Of a DNA stretch of 64,000 nt, positions 8,664 to 18,234 are shown piece by piece. The stretch covers positions 62,001 through 126,000 of the forward strand of contig NZ_JNFG01000011.1 in assembly GCF_000729995.1 (NCBI RefSeq), in the 5' to 3' direction. The DNA comes from Caballeronia sordidicola (lineage in GTDB: Bacteria > Pseudomonadota > Gammaproteobacteria > Burkholderiales > Burkholderiaceae). The translations under genes were made by a program, and so were the position numbers. The notes under the pieces are model-generated. The model saw only the letters and a list, made by a program, of their open reading frames with translations, had not been told where the DNA came from and did not search any database. The stretch's first letter is position 1. Each line of letters starts with the position of its first letter.

Positions 8664-9546
8664 ATCGATAGCCGCCCAAATAGTCGAGTGGATCAGGACC
8701 GAAGAGATGGAGGTAGGCAGTCATCTGCCCGCGCAAAAGATAGCCGACCATCTTCGGCTATCCCGCTCGCCGGTCAACGAAGCCCTCTCGTTGCTGCATG
8801 AAAAGGGTGTGCTAAGCCGCGAGCGTAATCGCGGATTTTTCGTGGCGGACCCTTCGATTGAATGGGTGACGAAAGCTGCGGATTCGGTCGGATTGAGCGG
8901 CCCGGACGTGGTCACGAGCGCGTATTTCCGCATCGCCGATGATCGGCTGAAAAGTGCATTGCCCGACGAAGTGTCGGAGCAAATGCTGAAGACCCGCTAT
9001 GAACTCACGGCGACGCAACTCTCAGCCGTTCTGACGCGCATAGCTCAGGAAGGCTGGGCCGAGCGCAAACCTGGCTACGGGTGGCAATTCTCGGCCATGC
9101 TGACGACGCCCGACAGCTTGATGCAATCATACCGCCTTCGTCTGGCGCTTGAACCGGCGGCGCTTCTTGAACCTGGTTACCGGCTGGAGCCCAAGGTGAT
9201 CGAGCGCTGCCGTGCAGCGGAACGGCATTTGCTCGACGGCGGCATCGAAACAGATACGGCAGATCAATTGCACGACCGCGGCGTCCGTTTTCACGAGTCA
9301 CTCGTCGAGGCGTCCGGCAACGCGTTTTTCATCGACACGATCAAGCGTGTGAACCGCGTTCGCCGCCTGCTTTCCTACAGATCGATGCAGCATCGCGAAC
9401 GGTACAAGAAACATTGCAAGCAGCATCTGCACATCCTGGCGTTGCTTGAGAAGGAACGTAACGAAGAAGCCTCCAAGGCGCTGCGCGAACATCTTCAACA
9501 TACGCTAGACGCACTCTCGCGCATCGGCAACATTCTCAAATCTTAG
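8653..9546 (+). CDS. GntR/FCD regulator with an apparent second winged helix
   Basis: This 297-residue protein has an N-terminal GntR winged helix (about residues 5-66, HLPAQKIADHLRLSRSPVNEALSLL). It is followed at about 93-148 by a stretch that again reads as a winged helix (SEQMLKTRYELTATQLSAVL then IAQEGWAERKPGYGW). A C-terminal FCD ligand domain begins near residue 160. Ordinary FCD proteins are 220-250 residues with one DNA-binding domain. The ATG at 8653 overlaps the end of acnA and is the natural start. Being in the acnA operon, it probably autoregulates that operon via the dyad at the acnA start. Confidence 0.85.
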   Translation: MNDRSIAAQIVEWIRTEEMEVGSHLPAQKIADHLRLSRSPVNEALSLLHEKGVLSRERNRGFFVADPSIEWVTKAADSVGLSGPDVVTSAYFRIADDRLKSALPDEVSEQMLKTRYELTATQLSAVLTRIAQEGWAERKPGYGWQFSAMLTTPDSLMQSYRLRLALEPAALLEPGYRLEPKVIERCRAAERHLLDGGIETDTADQLHDRGVRFHESLVEASGNAFFIDTIKRVNRVRRLLSYRSMQHRERYKKHCKQHLHILALLEKERNEEASKALREHLQHTLDALSRIGNILKS

Positions 9547-9583
9547 GTTCGGTTTTTACCGACCTTCCATTGCTCAATACGCC

Positions 9584-10318
9584 ATGACGACCGACTCTTC
9601 CGTGCTCTCCGCTTTCGCGCCCACCGGCACGCTGCGCGCGTCCATCAACCTGGGCAATCCAATTCTCGCCAACACGGACGCCGTCACCGGCGAGCCGGTC
9701 GGGGTTTCTATCGACCTCGCGAGGGAACTCGGCCAGCGTCTGGATCTATCCGTCGATCTCGTGGTCTTCGATACCGCCGGAAAATCCGTCGAAGCGGTCA
9801 GCGACGAACGCGCGGATGTCGGCTTCTTCGCAATCGATCCGGCGCGCGGAGCGAGCATTGCGTTCACTGCGCCATATGTGCTGATCGAAGGCTTTTATAT
9901 GGTCCGCAACGATTCTCCGATGCAGCACAACAGCGAGGTCGATAGCGCCAACACGCGGGTCGCGGTCGGTAAAGGCAGCGCTTATGATCTGTTTCTATCG
10001 CGGGAACTCAAGCACGCACAGATCGTTCGCGCGCCATCATCGCCTGCCGTGGTACAGACGTTTCTTGAACAGGGGCTCGAAGTCGCCGCGGGCGTAAAAC
10101 AACAGCTCGAAAAAGACGCCGCGAAAACTATAGGCCTCAGATTGCTCGGCGAGCGCTTCATGGTGATCCAGCAAGCAATGGGGTTGCCGAAGAGCCGTGG
10201 GGATGCTGCGACTGCGTATCTCCGGCGTTTCGTGGAAGAGATGAAAGCGTCAGGCTTCGTTGCGGACTCGTTGCAGCGGCACAAGATTGGAGGGGCATCG
10301 GTGGCACCCGCGGCCTGA
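9584..10318 (+). CDS. Periplasmic-binding-protein-like (SBP_bac_3) protein lacking a signal peptide
   Basis: This 244-residue protein has the family 3 amino-acid-binding fold: N-terminal lobe PTGTLRASINLGNPI, hinge ADVGFFAIDPARGASIAFTAPYVLIEGFYMV, and the second lobe with VAVGKGSAYDLFL. The N-terminus (MTTDSSVLSAFAPTG) has no hydrophobic segment, so it should stay in the cytoplasm. No permease or ATPase is beside it. It follows gntR by 37 bp in the acnA operon. It could be a cytosolic sensor, or an enzyme built on a binding-protein fold as in cyclohexadienyl dehydratase. The function is not assignable. Confidence 0.75.
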   Translation: MTTDSSVLSAFAPTGTLRASINLGNPILANTDAVTGEPVGVSIDLARELGQRLDLSVDLVVFDTAGKSVEAVSDERADVGFFAIDPARGASIAFTAPYVLIEGFYMVRNDSPMQHNSEVDSANTRVAVGKGSAYDLFLSRELKHAQIVRAPSSPAVVQTFLEQGLEVAAGVKQQLEKDAAKTIGLRLLGERFMVIQQAMGLPKSRGDAATAYLRRFVEEMKASGFVADSLQRHKIGGASVAPAA

Positions 10319-10745
10319 TCACCGGGGCGCGCCGCCAAAGCATCACACAGCCACAGCGGAATACGCCCAACGCAATAGGTCTTCTTTTCACGGACTATCC
10401 AGATTTCAGGTGACAGTTGAAGACTAACAAAATCATTTTATTTCGATTTCCTAACTTTCCATTCAATATGCTTCCTGGCTGAGCATGTCATTTGATGGGG
10501 AACACTTCTGACGATCATGATCTACATGCCCGATACCCTGCTTTCCCTTACAGCATAACTCCTTTCGCGCAGACGAAAACCACATCAATAAGCCACTGTC
10601 TAGTGCTGTTTTCCCAGGTGATCCGAATATCGGCCGCCGATCGGCAGGACTGCTCTTCCCAACGCCAATATGAGCTTCTACGATCGCTTCCTATCCATTC
10701 ATCGCATGGTTAAGCGTTGTGCAATCCCCTCCCGAAGGACGTTTG
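10319..10745. other. Intergenic region, no gene supported
   Basis: This 427-bp stretch lies between the SBP-like gene and the peptide ABC operon. The middle (10420-10500) is noticeably richer in A and T than the flanks and probably holds the operon promoter. A short open frame at 10492-10713 has no ribosome-binding site or recognisable protein and is not called. Confidence 0.5.
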
Positions 10746-12377
10746 ATGGCAATTCCCGTGTCTCCCACCCCTCGCCGGCTTGCAGCGCGCTGCGTGGGAA
10801 ACCGCTGCGCTCCGGCCATGAAGCGCATAGCAATCAAAGGGGTGCTGGCGGTCACGGCGGCGCTGCCTGCCAGCGGATGGGCACAGCCAAGCGCCGTTGC
10901 CCCGGCGTTGCCCGAGATCCGTTTTGCCATCAACACCGACACGACCACGTCCATGCCGGGCAACGTGTTACGCAACACGTTTACCGACGAGATCCTCGCT
11001 AACGTAGTTGAGTCGCTGGTGGCGCTCAAGAGCGACTTGTCGGTCGCGCCCATGCTCGCAGACAGTTGGGACATCTCGCCGGACGGAAAGCAATATACGT
11101 TTCACTTGCGTCACGGCGTGCTGTTCCACAACGGCACGCCGTTCACCTCCGCCGATGTCAAATGGAGCTACGACTACTTCATGAAGCCGCAGTCCGGCTA
11201 CGTCTGCCGCGGCAACTATGACGGACACCGGGGTCCGAAGGTGCTTGCTGTGACCACACCCGATCCCTATACCGTGGTGTTCGAACTGGACCGGCCGTCC
11301 GCACTCTTTCTCACTCACATGACGGAACCACGGTGCCCGCTCGCCGTCCTCAGTCCTGCAAGCCTCGACAAGAACGGTGCGTGGCTGAAGCCGGTGGGAA
11401 CCGGTCCGTTCGTATTCAGCGAGTGGAAACAAGGGCAATACGTGCTGCTGAAACCCTTCGCCCAATATCAATCACGCACCGAGCCGCCGAGCGGACTCGC
11501 AGGCGCGAAGCATCCACGGGCGAACGTGCGCTTCGTCGCCATTCCGGACGAAGCGGCGCAGGTCTCCGCGCTCATGTCAGGACAGATAGACGAGATGAAC
11601 ATATCGGAGAACAACCTGCCACCCGCCGATCCTCACTGGCATGTGATCGCAGGACCCGGGGCCGATCCCGCCGCCGTGCTGATGCAAACACACGACCCGT
11701 TACTCGCCGACGTTCGCATCCGGCGCGCGATCGCGCTTGCGGTGGATCTGCCGGGCGTGGTGAACGCGGTCAGCGGCGGCCTGGCGCGCTACAACTCGTC
11801 GCTGACGGCAGATGCCGAGGCGTTCTATACCCCGGGCGATGCAGTGGGATACAAGCAGGACCTGCCCGAGGTCAAGCGTCTGCTCGCTGCCGCCGGTTAT
11901 GCCGGCCAGCCACTCACGCTCGAAACCAACCGCCGTTATCCGCACATGTACTCGACCGCGGTGTACATGCAATCGCTGCTTTCGCAGGCGGGTATCAACG
12001 CGAAATTGCAGGTGGTCGAATGGGGCACTCAGGTGAACGACTACCGCTCAGGACATTTCCAGCTGATGTCGTTTGGTTATTCGACGCGCATCGAGCCCGC
12101 GCTGATGTATGGCGACGTACTCGGTGACAAGTCCAAAAATCCCATGGTGCAGTGGGAGAACCCCAAGGCGCGCGCGCTGCTGCGCAGCATCGACGGCGTG
12201 ACCGACCCCGCCGCTCGAAAACAGGTCTTCGAACAGTTGCACCAGATGATGATGGACGACGTGCCCATGATCGTGCTGTACGACTCACCCGACCTGACGC
12301 TTGCGAGCAACCGGTTGCAGGGCGTGACGACCTGGCCCCTGCGCCTGAAGCGTTTTTCCAACGTGACGAAGAACTAG
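10746..12377 (+). CDS. ABC transporter substrate-binding protein, family 5 (peptide/opine type)
   Basis: This 543-residue periplasmic receptor is for a peptide-type ABC importer. The family 5 core is clear: SLVALKSDLSVAPMLADSWDISPDGKQYTF, HLRHGVLFHNGTPFTSADVKWSYD, and VRIRRAIALAVDLPGVV. The chosen ATG has GAAGGAC six bases upstream. The secretory signal then has a long n-region before the hydrophobic core IAIKGVLAVTAALPASGWA, so a start at 10818 (MKRIAIKG), which lacks a ribosome-binding site, is an alternative. It is the first gene of a five-gene operon with two permeases, a double ATPase and a LysR regulator. Confidence 0.92.
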   Translation: MAIPVSPTPRRLAARCVGNRCAPAMKRIAIKGVLAVTAALPASGWAQPSAVAPALPEIRFAINTDTTTSMPGNVLRNTFTDEILANVVESLVALKSDLSVAPMLADSWDISPDGKQYTFHLRHGVLFHNGTPFTSADVKWSYDYFMKPQSGYVCRGNYDGHRGPKVLAVTTPDPYTVVFELDRPSALFLTHMTEPRCPLAVLSPASLDKNGAWLKPVGTGPFVFSEWKQGQYVLLKPFAQYQSRTEPPSGLAGAKHPRANVRFVAIPDEAAQVSALMSGQIDEMNISENNLPPADPHWHVIAGPGADPAAVLMQTHDPLLADVRIRRAIALAVDLPGVVNAVSGGLARYNSSLTADAEAFYTPGDAVGYKQDLPEVKRLLAAAGYAGQPLTLETNRRYPHMYSTAVYMQSLLSQAGINAKLQVVEWGTQVNDYRSGHFQLMSFGYSTRIEPALMYGDVLGDKSKNPMVQWENPKARALLRSIDGVTDPAARKQVFEQLHQMMMDDVPMIVLYDSPDLTLASNRLQGVTTWPLRLKRFSNVTKN

Positions 12378-12385
12378 GCAAGCCG

Positions 12386-13327
12386 ATGCTCAGCTACATC
12401 ATCAAGCGTATTTCGATGGCGGTCCCGACAGTCTTCATCGTGACCCTGCTCGTATTCGGCATGATCCGCGCCATTCCCGGCGACCCGGCATCGCTCATGC
12501 TCGGCGACCTCAACGACCCGGTGCTGCTGCAGCAAATGCGTCACTCGTTTGGTCTCGATCAGTCCATCCCCGCGCAATTCGCGATCTGGGTATCGCATCT
12601 GCTCTCGGGTGACTTCGGCATGTCGATCGTGCGGCATCAGCCAGTGCTGGAACTGATCCGCGAGACCTTTCCCGTGACCGCCGAGATCGTGCTCGCGGCG
12701 ACTTTCCTCGCGTGCCTGATCGCCATTCCCGCAGGCTTGTTTGCTGCCTGGATGCAAAACCGCCGTGGCGATCTAGCCGTCGTCATGGGCAGCATCATGC
12801 TGGTCTCCATACCGAGTTTCTGGGTCGGCATCCTGCTCATCTGGTTGTTCGGCGTGAAGCTGCACCTGCTGCCGACCTTCGGCTACCAGCCGTTTTCGCA
12901 AGCAGGCTGGGCATCGTTCAAATACCTGGTTCTGCCGGTCATAGCCGTCACGCTGGGAGAAATCGCCGTCGTGACACGCATGATGCGGGCGAGCAGCATC
13001 GAGGTCTTGCGGCTGGAATATATCGCTCACGCCCGCGCCAAAGGTTTGTCGGAACGGCGCGTGCTGCTGCGCCATACGCTGCCCAATGCGTTCGGTCCTA
13101 CGCTCACCGTGATCGGTCTCGTGCTCGGTCACCTGCTCGCGGGAGGTGCCGTGATCGAGACCGTATTTACGCTGCCGGGCATGGGCCGCCTGCTCGTGGA
13201 AAGCATCTATTCGCGCGATTACCCCGTCGTGCAGGGATGCCTTCTTGTAATCGCGCTGCTGTATGTGCTGACCAATCTGGTTGTCGACCTGCTGTACCCG
13301 ATCTTCGATCCACGCCTCAAGCTCTGA
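12386..13327 (+). CDS. ABC transporter permease, DppB type
   Basis: This 313-residue inner-membrane permease is of the DppB/OppB class, with about six transmembrane helices. The N-terminus MLSYIIKRISMAVPTVFIVTLLVF and the phrase IPGDPASLMLG are diagnostic. The EAA loop that contacts the ATPase is YIAHARAKGLSERRVLLRHTLPNA. It starts 8 bp after the binding-protein gene, with AGGCA upstream, and pairs with the following DppC-type permease to form the channel. Confidence 0.93.
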   Translation: MLSYIIKRISMAVPTVFIVTLLVFGMIRAIPGDPASLMLGDLNDPVLLQQMRHSFGLDQSIPAQFAIWVSHLLSGDFGMSIVRHQPVLELIRETFPVTAEIVLAATFLACLIAIPAGLFAAWMQNRRGDLAVVMGSIMLVSIPSFWVGILLIWLFGVKLHLLPTFGYQPFSQAGWASFKYLVLPVIAVTLGEIAVVTRMMRASSIEVLRLEYIAHARAKGLSERRVLLRHTLPNAFGPTLTVIGLVLGHLLAGGAVIETVFTLPGMGRLLVESIYSRDYPVVQGCLLVIALLYVLTNLVVDLLYPIFDPRLKL

Positions 13328-13334
13328 CTCGCCC

Positions 13335-14168
13335 ATGCCCTCCTCTCCCAAGCACGCCCGGCGCGCCAACCTCGTGATCGGAGCCGTGCTCGTCGGCCTC
13401 CTGCTGCTCATCGCGGTGGTCAATCTTGTCTATACGCCCTACAGTCCCCTCGACGTGAATATTCATGCGCGTTATGCACCGCCATCGCTGCATCACTGGT
13501 TCGGCACCGACGAATTCGGCCGGGACATCCTGTCCCGAATCATGTCGGGCGCCGGTGTGAGTACTACCGTCAGCGTCTGCTCCGTACTGTTTGCCTTGCT
13601 CGCCGGAACGTCGATAGGCGCCGTCTGCGGTTACGCGGGCGGCTGGTTCGACCGGCTCGCGGCCATGCTGATCGATGCGCTGATGGCGTTCCCCGGCTTG
13701 CTGCTCGCACTTGGCATCATGACCGTGGTCGGGCCGTCGAAATGGGGCGTGGTGGTCGCGCTCGGCCTGGCTTATACGCCGTCAGTCAGCCGCATTGCGC
13801 GCGGCGCGGCACTGTCGCTGCGCCAGCGTGACTTCGTGGTCGCGTCGCAAACCATGGGCAATAGCGGGGCGTGGACGCTTCTTCGTCACGTCTTGCCGCA
13901 TTGCGTAGCGCCGCTGCTGGTGTTTTCCACTTCGCTGTTCGGCTCGGCGCTGCTTGCCGAAAGCGCGCTCAGTTTTCTCGGACTCGGCGTGCCCGCACCC
14001 GAGCCTACCTGGGGTGGCATGCTTGCCGACGGTCGCACAGCAATCGATCAGGCGATCTGGGTCGTGCTGTTCCCGGGTGCGGCTATCTCGCTTGCGTTGT
14101 TCGGCATCAATCTGTTCGGCGATGGGGTGCGCGATCTGCTCGACCCGCGCATGAAGGGGGGAATGTGA
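13335..14168 (+). CDS. ABC transporter permease, DppC type
   Basis: This 277-residue inner-membrane permease is of the DppC/OppC class. It shows the usual N-terminal helix, the periplasmic phrase HHWFGTDEFGRDILSRIMSGAG, the EAA loop RQRDFVVASQTMGNSGAWTLLRHVLPHC, and the ending GDGVRDLLDPRMKG. An upstream in-frame start at 13281 would overlap the DppB-type gene; the ATG at 13335 fits the family. Its stop overlaps the start of the ATPase gene (ATGA), indicating translational coupling. Confidence 0.93.
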   Translation: MPSSPKHARRANLVIGAVLVGLLLLIAVVNLVYTPYSPLDVNIHARYAPPSLHHWFGTDEFGRDILSRIMSGAGVSTTVSVCSVLFALLAGTSIGAVCGYAGGWFDRLAAMLIDALMAFPGLLLALGIMTVVGPSKWGVVVALGLAYTPSVSRIARGAALSLRQRDFVVASQTMGNSGAWTLLRHVLPHCVAPLLVFSTSLFGSALLAESALSFLGLGVPAPEPTWGGMLADGRTAIDQAIWVVLFPGAAISLALFGINLFGDGVRDLLDPRMKGGM

Positions 14169-15979
14169 TGAACGCTCCTGTGCAACATCCCTTGCTGAAG
14201 GTCAGCAACCTGACCATAGGCTTCCCCGACAAGACAGGCACGATCAAGCAGGTCACGCACGACGTGAACTTCACGTTGAAGGCAGGTGAGTCGCTTGCAA
14301 TCGTGGGCGAGTCCGGCAGCGGCAAGACCATGGTCGGCCGCGCATTGCTCGGCTTGTTGCCTGAGCGTGCGCAGATCGTCTCGGGGACTATCGGCTTCGA
14401 GGGTCGTGACGTCCTTGGCAATACGCCGGCGCAATGGCTGGCTACGCGCGGCACGGGCATCGGCATGGTGTTCCAGGAGCCGATGGTCTCGCTCAACCCG
14501 GCTATCCGCATTGGCGACCAGTTGACGGAGGCGCTCATGCGGCGGCGTTCCGTTGCGCGCGATGCTGCGCGTCTGCAGGCTATAGCAATGCTCGAACGGG
14601 TCCGTGTACGCGACCCGCTCGGCTGCATGAAGCGCTATCCGCACGAGTTTTCCGGCGGCATGCGGCAACGCATCCTGCTTGCCGCGGTAATGTTGCTGCG
14701 CCCGAAACTGCTAATCGCGGACGAGCCGACAACCGCCCTTGATTGCGTGGTGCAGAAGGAAGTGCTCGACCTGATGATCGAACTCACGCGCGAGGAAGGC
14801 ACCGCGCTGATCTTCATCAGCCACAATCTTGCGCTAGTAACGGCTTATACGGAACAGGTACTCGTGATGCGGCGCGGCCTGGTCGTGGAAACCGGCGCGG
14901 TAGGGACGGTACTGGCACGTCCCTCGCATGAATACACGCTGAACCTGCTCGAAGCACTGCCACGGCGTGCCGAGAACGATGACGCAGTGGGCTCGCCGAG
15001 TTCATCAGTCCAGCCGGTCATTGAAGTCAAGGATGTGGCAATCGATTACCGGGTGCCGGGTTTGTGGTTCAGGAAGATTCTCGCGCGGGCCGTGCATCCG
15101 ACATCGTTCAGCGTGCAGGCGGGTGAGACAGTGGCGATCGTCGGCGAATCGGGCAGCGGGAAAACAAGTATCGCCAAGGCGATACTCGGACTGGCGCCCA
15201 CCGCGCAAGGGCAGATCCTGCTCAACGGACGGCCTTTTCTCAACGCCGGGCATGACGCCATGCAAGCCGCGCGCCGCTCGGTCCAGATGGTGTTCCAGGA
15301 CCCCTACTCGTCACTCGACCCACGCATGCGGGTCGACGCGCTCATTGGCGAGGGGTTGAGGCTCGACAAGACCCTGAGCCGCGCGCAACGCGCCCAGCGG
15401 GTCGCAGACGCGCTGGATGACGTGGGCCTGAGTGCCTTTGCCGGTCGCCTCGTCCACCAGCTCTCCGGCGGCCAGCGCCAGCGTGTGGCGATTGCACGCG
15501 CGTTGGCAAGCAGACCCGCTGTGATCATCGCGGACGAGCCGGTGTCCGCACTCGATGTCACCGTGCAGAAGCAGATCCTCGACATGCTCGTTTCGCTGCA
15601 GCAGCGCTACCGGTTTGCGTGCCTGCTGATCTCGCATGATCTCGGCGTGGTCGAGCAGATTGCCGACCGCGTGCTGGTGATGTTCCGAGGCCATATTGTT
15701 GAAGAGGGAACGCGCGACGCCGTCTTCGATAACCCGAGCCATCCCTACACGCGCAGACTCCTGCAAGCCGTGCCCGAGCTGCGAGGAAATCGCGATGACG
15801 GCTTCAAGGTCATCACGCGCGCCGTGCCTGACGACATCGATCCGTCCCGCAAGTATTTCAACGCCGAGCTGGCCGGGCGCGACATGCCTGTGCTGGTCGA
15901 CGTGGCCGCGCGTACGCTCACGTCCGCGCCAGCTTTTGTGGATCACCGCATCGCGCTTGAAGCAGTCCATTCGTCATGA
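14168..15979 (+). CDS. Fused double ABC ATPase (DppD-DppF/GsiA type)
   Basis: This 603-residue cytoplasmic ATPase has two nucleotide-binding domains in one chain. The first has Walker A GESGSGKT, signature FSGGMRQR and Walker B LLIADEPTTALD. The second (from about residue 285) has GESGSGKT, LSGGQRQR and VIIADEPVSALD. Each half carries the C-terminal oligopeptide-transporter extension. Such fusions, like GsiA, replace the separate DppD and DppF subunits. It overlaps the upstream permease (ATGA) and the downstream LysR gene (ATGA), so the whole importer and its regulator are one transcript. The substrate is discussed with the deacylase and cyclodeaminase genes downstream. Confidence 0.93.
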   Translation: MNAPVQHPLLKVSNLTIGFPDKTGTIKQVTHDVNFTLKAGESLAIVGESGSGKTMVGRALLGLLPERAQIVSGTIGFEGRDVLGNTPAQWLATRGTGIGMVFQEPMVSLNPAIRIGDQLTEALMRRRSVARDAARLQAIAMLERVRVRDPLGCMKRYPHEFSGGMRQRILLAAVMLLRPKLLIADEPTTALDCVVQKEVLDLMIELTREEGTALIFISHNLALVTAYTEQVLVMRRGLVVETGAVGTVLARPSHEYTLNLLEALPRRAENDDAVGSPSSSVQPVIEVKDVAIDYRVPGLWFRKILARAVHPTSFSVQAGETVAIVGESGSGKTSIAKAILGLAPTAQGQILLNGRPFLNAGHDAMQAARRSVQMVFQDPYSSLDPRMRVDALIGEGLRLDKTLSRAQRAQRVADALDDVGLSAFAGRLVHQLSGGQRQRVAIARALASRPAVIIADEPVSALDVTVQKQILDMLVSLQQRYRFACLLISHDLGVVEQIADRVLVMFRGHIVEEGTRDAVFDNPSHPYTRRLLQAVPELRGNRDDGFKVITRAVPDDIDPSRKYFNAELAGRDMPVLVDVAARTLTSAPAFVDHRIALEAVHSS

Positions 15980-16899
15980 CACTCATCCAGCTCCGGGCGT
16001 TTTGTTCGGTCGTCGAGCAAGGCAGCTTTCGCGCGGCAGCAAGAGCGCTCGACATTGCTCAAAGCACGCTGACCCAGGCGATCCAAAGCCTCGAGGCGGA
16101 GCTGGGTGTCGTTCTGCTGAATCGGTCGCATCAAGGCATCAGCCTGACCGCCCTGGGTGAAAAGTTCCTGGTCCGCGCCAATGCGATCATCCGCGACTGT
16201 GAGCGTGCCACGCAGGACATGAGGCATTTAAAGGAGGAACCCGAAGGACGCATCGCCCTCGGCGTCACTTCCGAGCCGCTCGCGGAATTCCTGCTGCCGG
16301 TACTCAAGCGTTTCATCGAACGGTTTCCGCGCGTGCGGGTGCATGTGTCGAGCGGCTACGCGAAGATGCTGATCGAAAAGATTCGCGATGGCGCTCTCGA
16401 CTTCGCGCTGTGTCCGCTCGCACCCCACGTAAGCGATGTCGATCTCAACATCGAGCGGATGTACCGGTCGGACGCGGGCGTGATCGCGCGCAAGGGTCAC
16501 CCGCAAGCGCATGTCACGTCCGTGCGTGAACTGGTGGAGTGCGACTGGGTCAGCATCCGGCCCGCGGGCATCGCCGGTGGCGCGGAGAACCGGCTGATCA
16601 GTCTCTTCAAGGCGCAAGCGCTTGAAGCGCCACGCATCGTCTTCACGGCCGAGTCATTGCTGGAGACCCTGCACATTGTGTCCGAAACCGACTGCCTGAC
16701 CATCGAGCCGGCGGTACTCGCGCAGTTCAAGCTGTTTGCACCATCGCTCGTGACCATCCCGATTCGAGAAGCGTTCGATCCGCGTGACGTCTGCCTCATC
16801 AGCCGCCGCGCGTCGCCGTTGACAACGGTCGCGCATGAGCTGGTGAGCATGCTGTTGTCTTACTCGCGCCTTCTGCGGGGCGCGAGCGCCGGATCCTGA
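15976..16899 (+). CDS. LysR-family regulator, first of a paralogous pair
   Basis: This 307-residue regulator has the helix-turn-helix SFRAAARALDIAQSTLTQAIQSLE and a LysR effector domain. It is translationally coupled to the ABC ATPase (ATGA overlap). By eye about four fifths of its residues match the LysR protein encoded at 19434-20351, including long identical runs such as SSGYxKMLIEKIRDG and IPIREAFDPRDVCLISRR. The two genes bracket the deacylase and ornithine cyclodeaminase genes and probably arose by duplication. They are likely to recognise related operators and effectors. Confidence 0.9.
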   Translation: MTLIQLRAFCSVVEQGSFRAAARALDIAQSTLTQAIQSLEAELGVVLLNRSHQGISLTALGEKFLVRANAIIRDCERATQDMRHLKEEPEGRIALGVTSEPLAEFLLPVLKRFIERFPRVRVHVSSGYAKMLIEKIRDGALDFALCPLAPHVSDVDLNIERMYRSDAGVIARKGHPQAHVTSVRELVECDWVSIRPAGIAGGAENRLISLFKAQALEAPRIVFTAESLLETLHIVSETDCLTIEPAVLAQFKLFAPSLVTIPIREAFDPRDVCLISRRASPLTTVAHELVSMLLSYSRLLRGASAGS

Positions 16900-16999
16900 T
16901 CGCGATACAAACCCGACTCCAGGTTCGTGCGGCAGGCGATCTGCCAGGCTGATCCCGATCGGTCAGGCCGCCTTCTGCGCCGCATGAACTCCCCGTAAC

Positions 17000-18154
17000 A
17001 TGACCTTGCCGCTACTACGAGCCCCTTTTCTCCTCATGAACAGCACCTCTCATGCCTTGCCCCACGCGACCGCCGGCGCCGCGTACCATCTGACGAGTCA
17101 CGCGTTCGGCACGGGCGACTTTCGCAGGAAGGTGTACATCCAGGCCGGCCTGCATGCCGATGAAACGCCGGGCATGATGGTTGCACTCACGCTGCTCGAA
17201 CAGTTGCGCGGCCTTGAAGCCGCGGCCAAGCTTCGTAGTGAAATCGTGCTGGTCTGCAACGCCAATCCGCTTGGACTGAGCCAATGGTTGTTCGGCGCAC
17301 CCGTCGGCCGTTTCGACTTCGCGAGTGGCCGCAACTACAACCGCGACTTCCCCATGCTCGCCGGCAAGATCGCTGCGGTGCTCGAAGGCAAGCTCACGCA
17401 AGATGCAAACGAAAATCTCGTCGTCATTCGTCAAGCATGGAAAGCGGCACTGACGGCGCTTCAACCGGCCACGTTGTTCGACGGCTTGCAACGCCAGCTC
17501 ATGCTGTTGGCGCACGATGCGGACGTGGTGCTGGACCTGCATTGCTCGCGCGAAGCTGCCATGCATATCTACACCGGCCAGGCGATCTGGGCTAAGGCCG
17601 AGCCGCTTGCGCGGTATCTTGGTGCGGTGGCCTCGCTGCTCGCGTACGACTCCGGCGCAAGCTCCTTCGACGAAGCGCAGAGCCTCACATGGTGGCAACT
17701 GCAGCAGCAATTTGGCGCCTACTATCCGATTCCGACCGGCACGGTGTCTGTCACGGTCGAGCATCGCGGGCAGCGCGATGTGTCGTATGACATGGCGCAG
17801 CGGGACGCACAGGCGATCATCGACTACCTCACGCATCAAGGCTTCATAGACGGCATTGCGCCGCCGTTGCCCGAGCTTGCCGGCCCAGCAACCCCGCTTG
17901 CCGGCAGTGAACAGTTTCTCGCGCCCGCAAGTGGCATTCTCGTGCATCGCGCGCAGCTTGGCGACGTGATCGAAGTGGGCCAGCCGCTCTTCGACGTCAT
18001 CGATACAACGAGCGGCGTGACCACCACCGTTCACAGCAAAACCTGCGGCGTGTTCTACATGCGCCGCGACGTGCGATACGTTAAGCACGGCGATCCGCTT
18101 GGCCGCGTCACGGGCGCCACGTCTCAACGCACCGGCAAGCTGCTCGGCGCCTGA
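17000..18154 (+). CDS. Succinylglutamate desuccinylase/aspartoacylase-family deacylase
   Basis: This 384-residue zinc hydrolase is of the M14-like AstE/ASPA family, which cleaves the amide bond of N-acylated amino acids. The zinc ligands are in GLHADETPG (His, Glu) and VLDLHCS (His). The substrate-binding RNYNRDFP and the C-terminal beta-barrel (residues about 300-370, ASGILVHRAQLGDVIEVGQPLFDVID) are also present. The family includes DoeB, which deacetylates N-acetyl-diaminobutyrate. A second possible start is the ATG at 17036; neither has a strong Shine-Dalgarno. It sits between a peptide-type importer and ornithine cyclodeaminase, so an N-acyl-ornithine is an attractive but untested substrate. 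Confidence 0.85.
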   Translation: MTLPLLRAPFLLMNSTSHALPHATAGAAYHLTSHAFGTGDFRRKVYIQAGLHADETPGMMVALTLLEQLRGLEAAAKLRSEIVLVCNANPLGLSQWLFGAPVGRFDFASGRNYNRDFPMLAGKIAAVLEGKLTQDANENLVVIRQAWKAALTALQPATLFDGLQRQLMLLAHDADVVLDLHCSREAAMHIYTGQAIWAKAEPLARYLGAVASLLAYDSGASSFDEAQSLTWWQLQQQFGAYYPIPTGTVSVTVEHRGQRDVSYDMAQRDAQAIIDYLTHQGFIDGIAPPLPELAGPATPLAGSEQFLAPASGILVHRAQLGDVIEVGQPLFDVIDTTSGVTTTVHSKTCGVFYMRRDVRYVKHGDPLGRVTGATSQRTGKLLGA

Positions 18155-18234
18155 CTCCACTCCAGGTAAAACGCAACGCACACCAACACACCCATGTAGC
18201 CCCTCAAGTTCATTTCATCGTTCAGGAACGCACC

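Noticed and set aside
10492-10713. 73-codon frame upstream of the peptide importer operon
   Set aside because: No ribosome-binding site, no recognisable composition or motif, and it lies in the probable promoter region.
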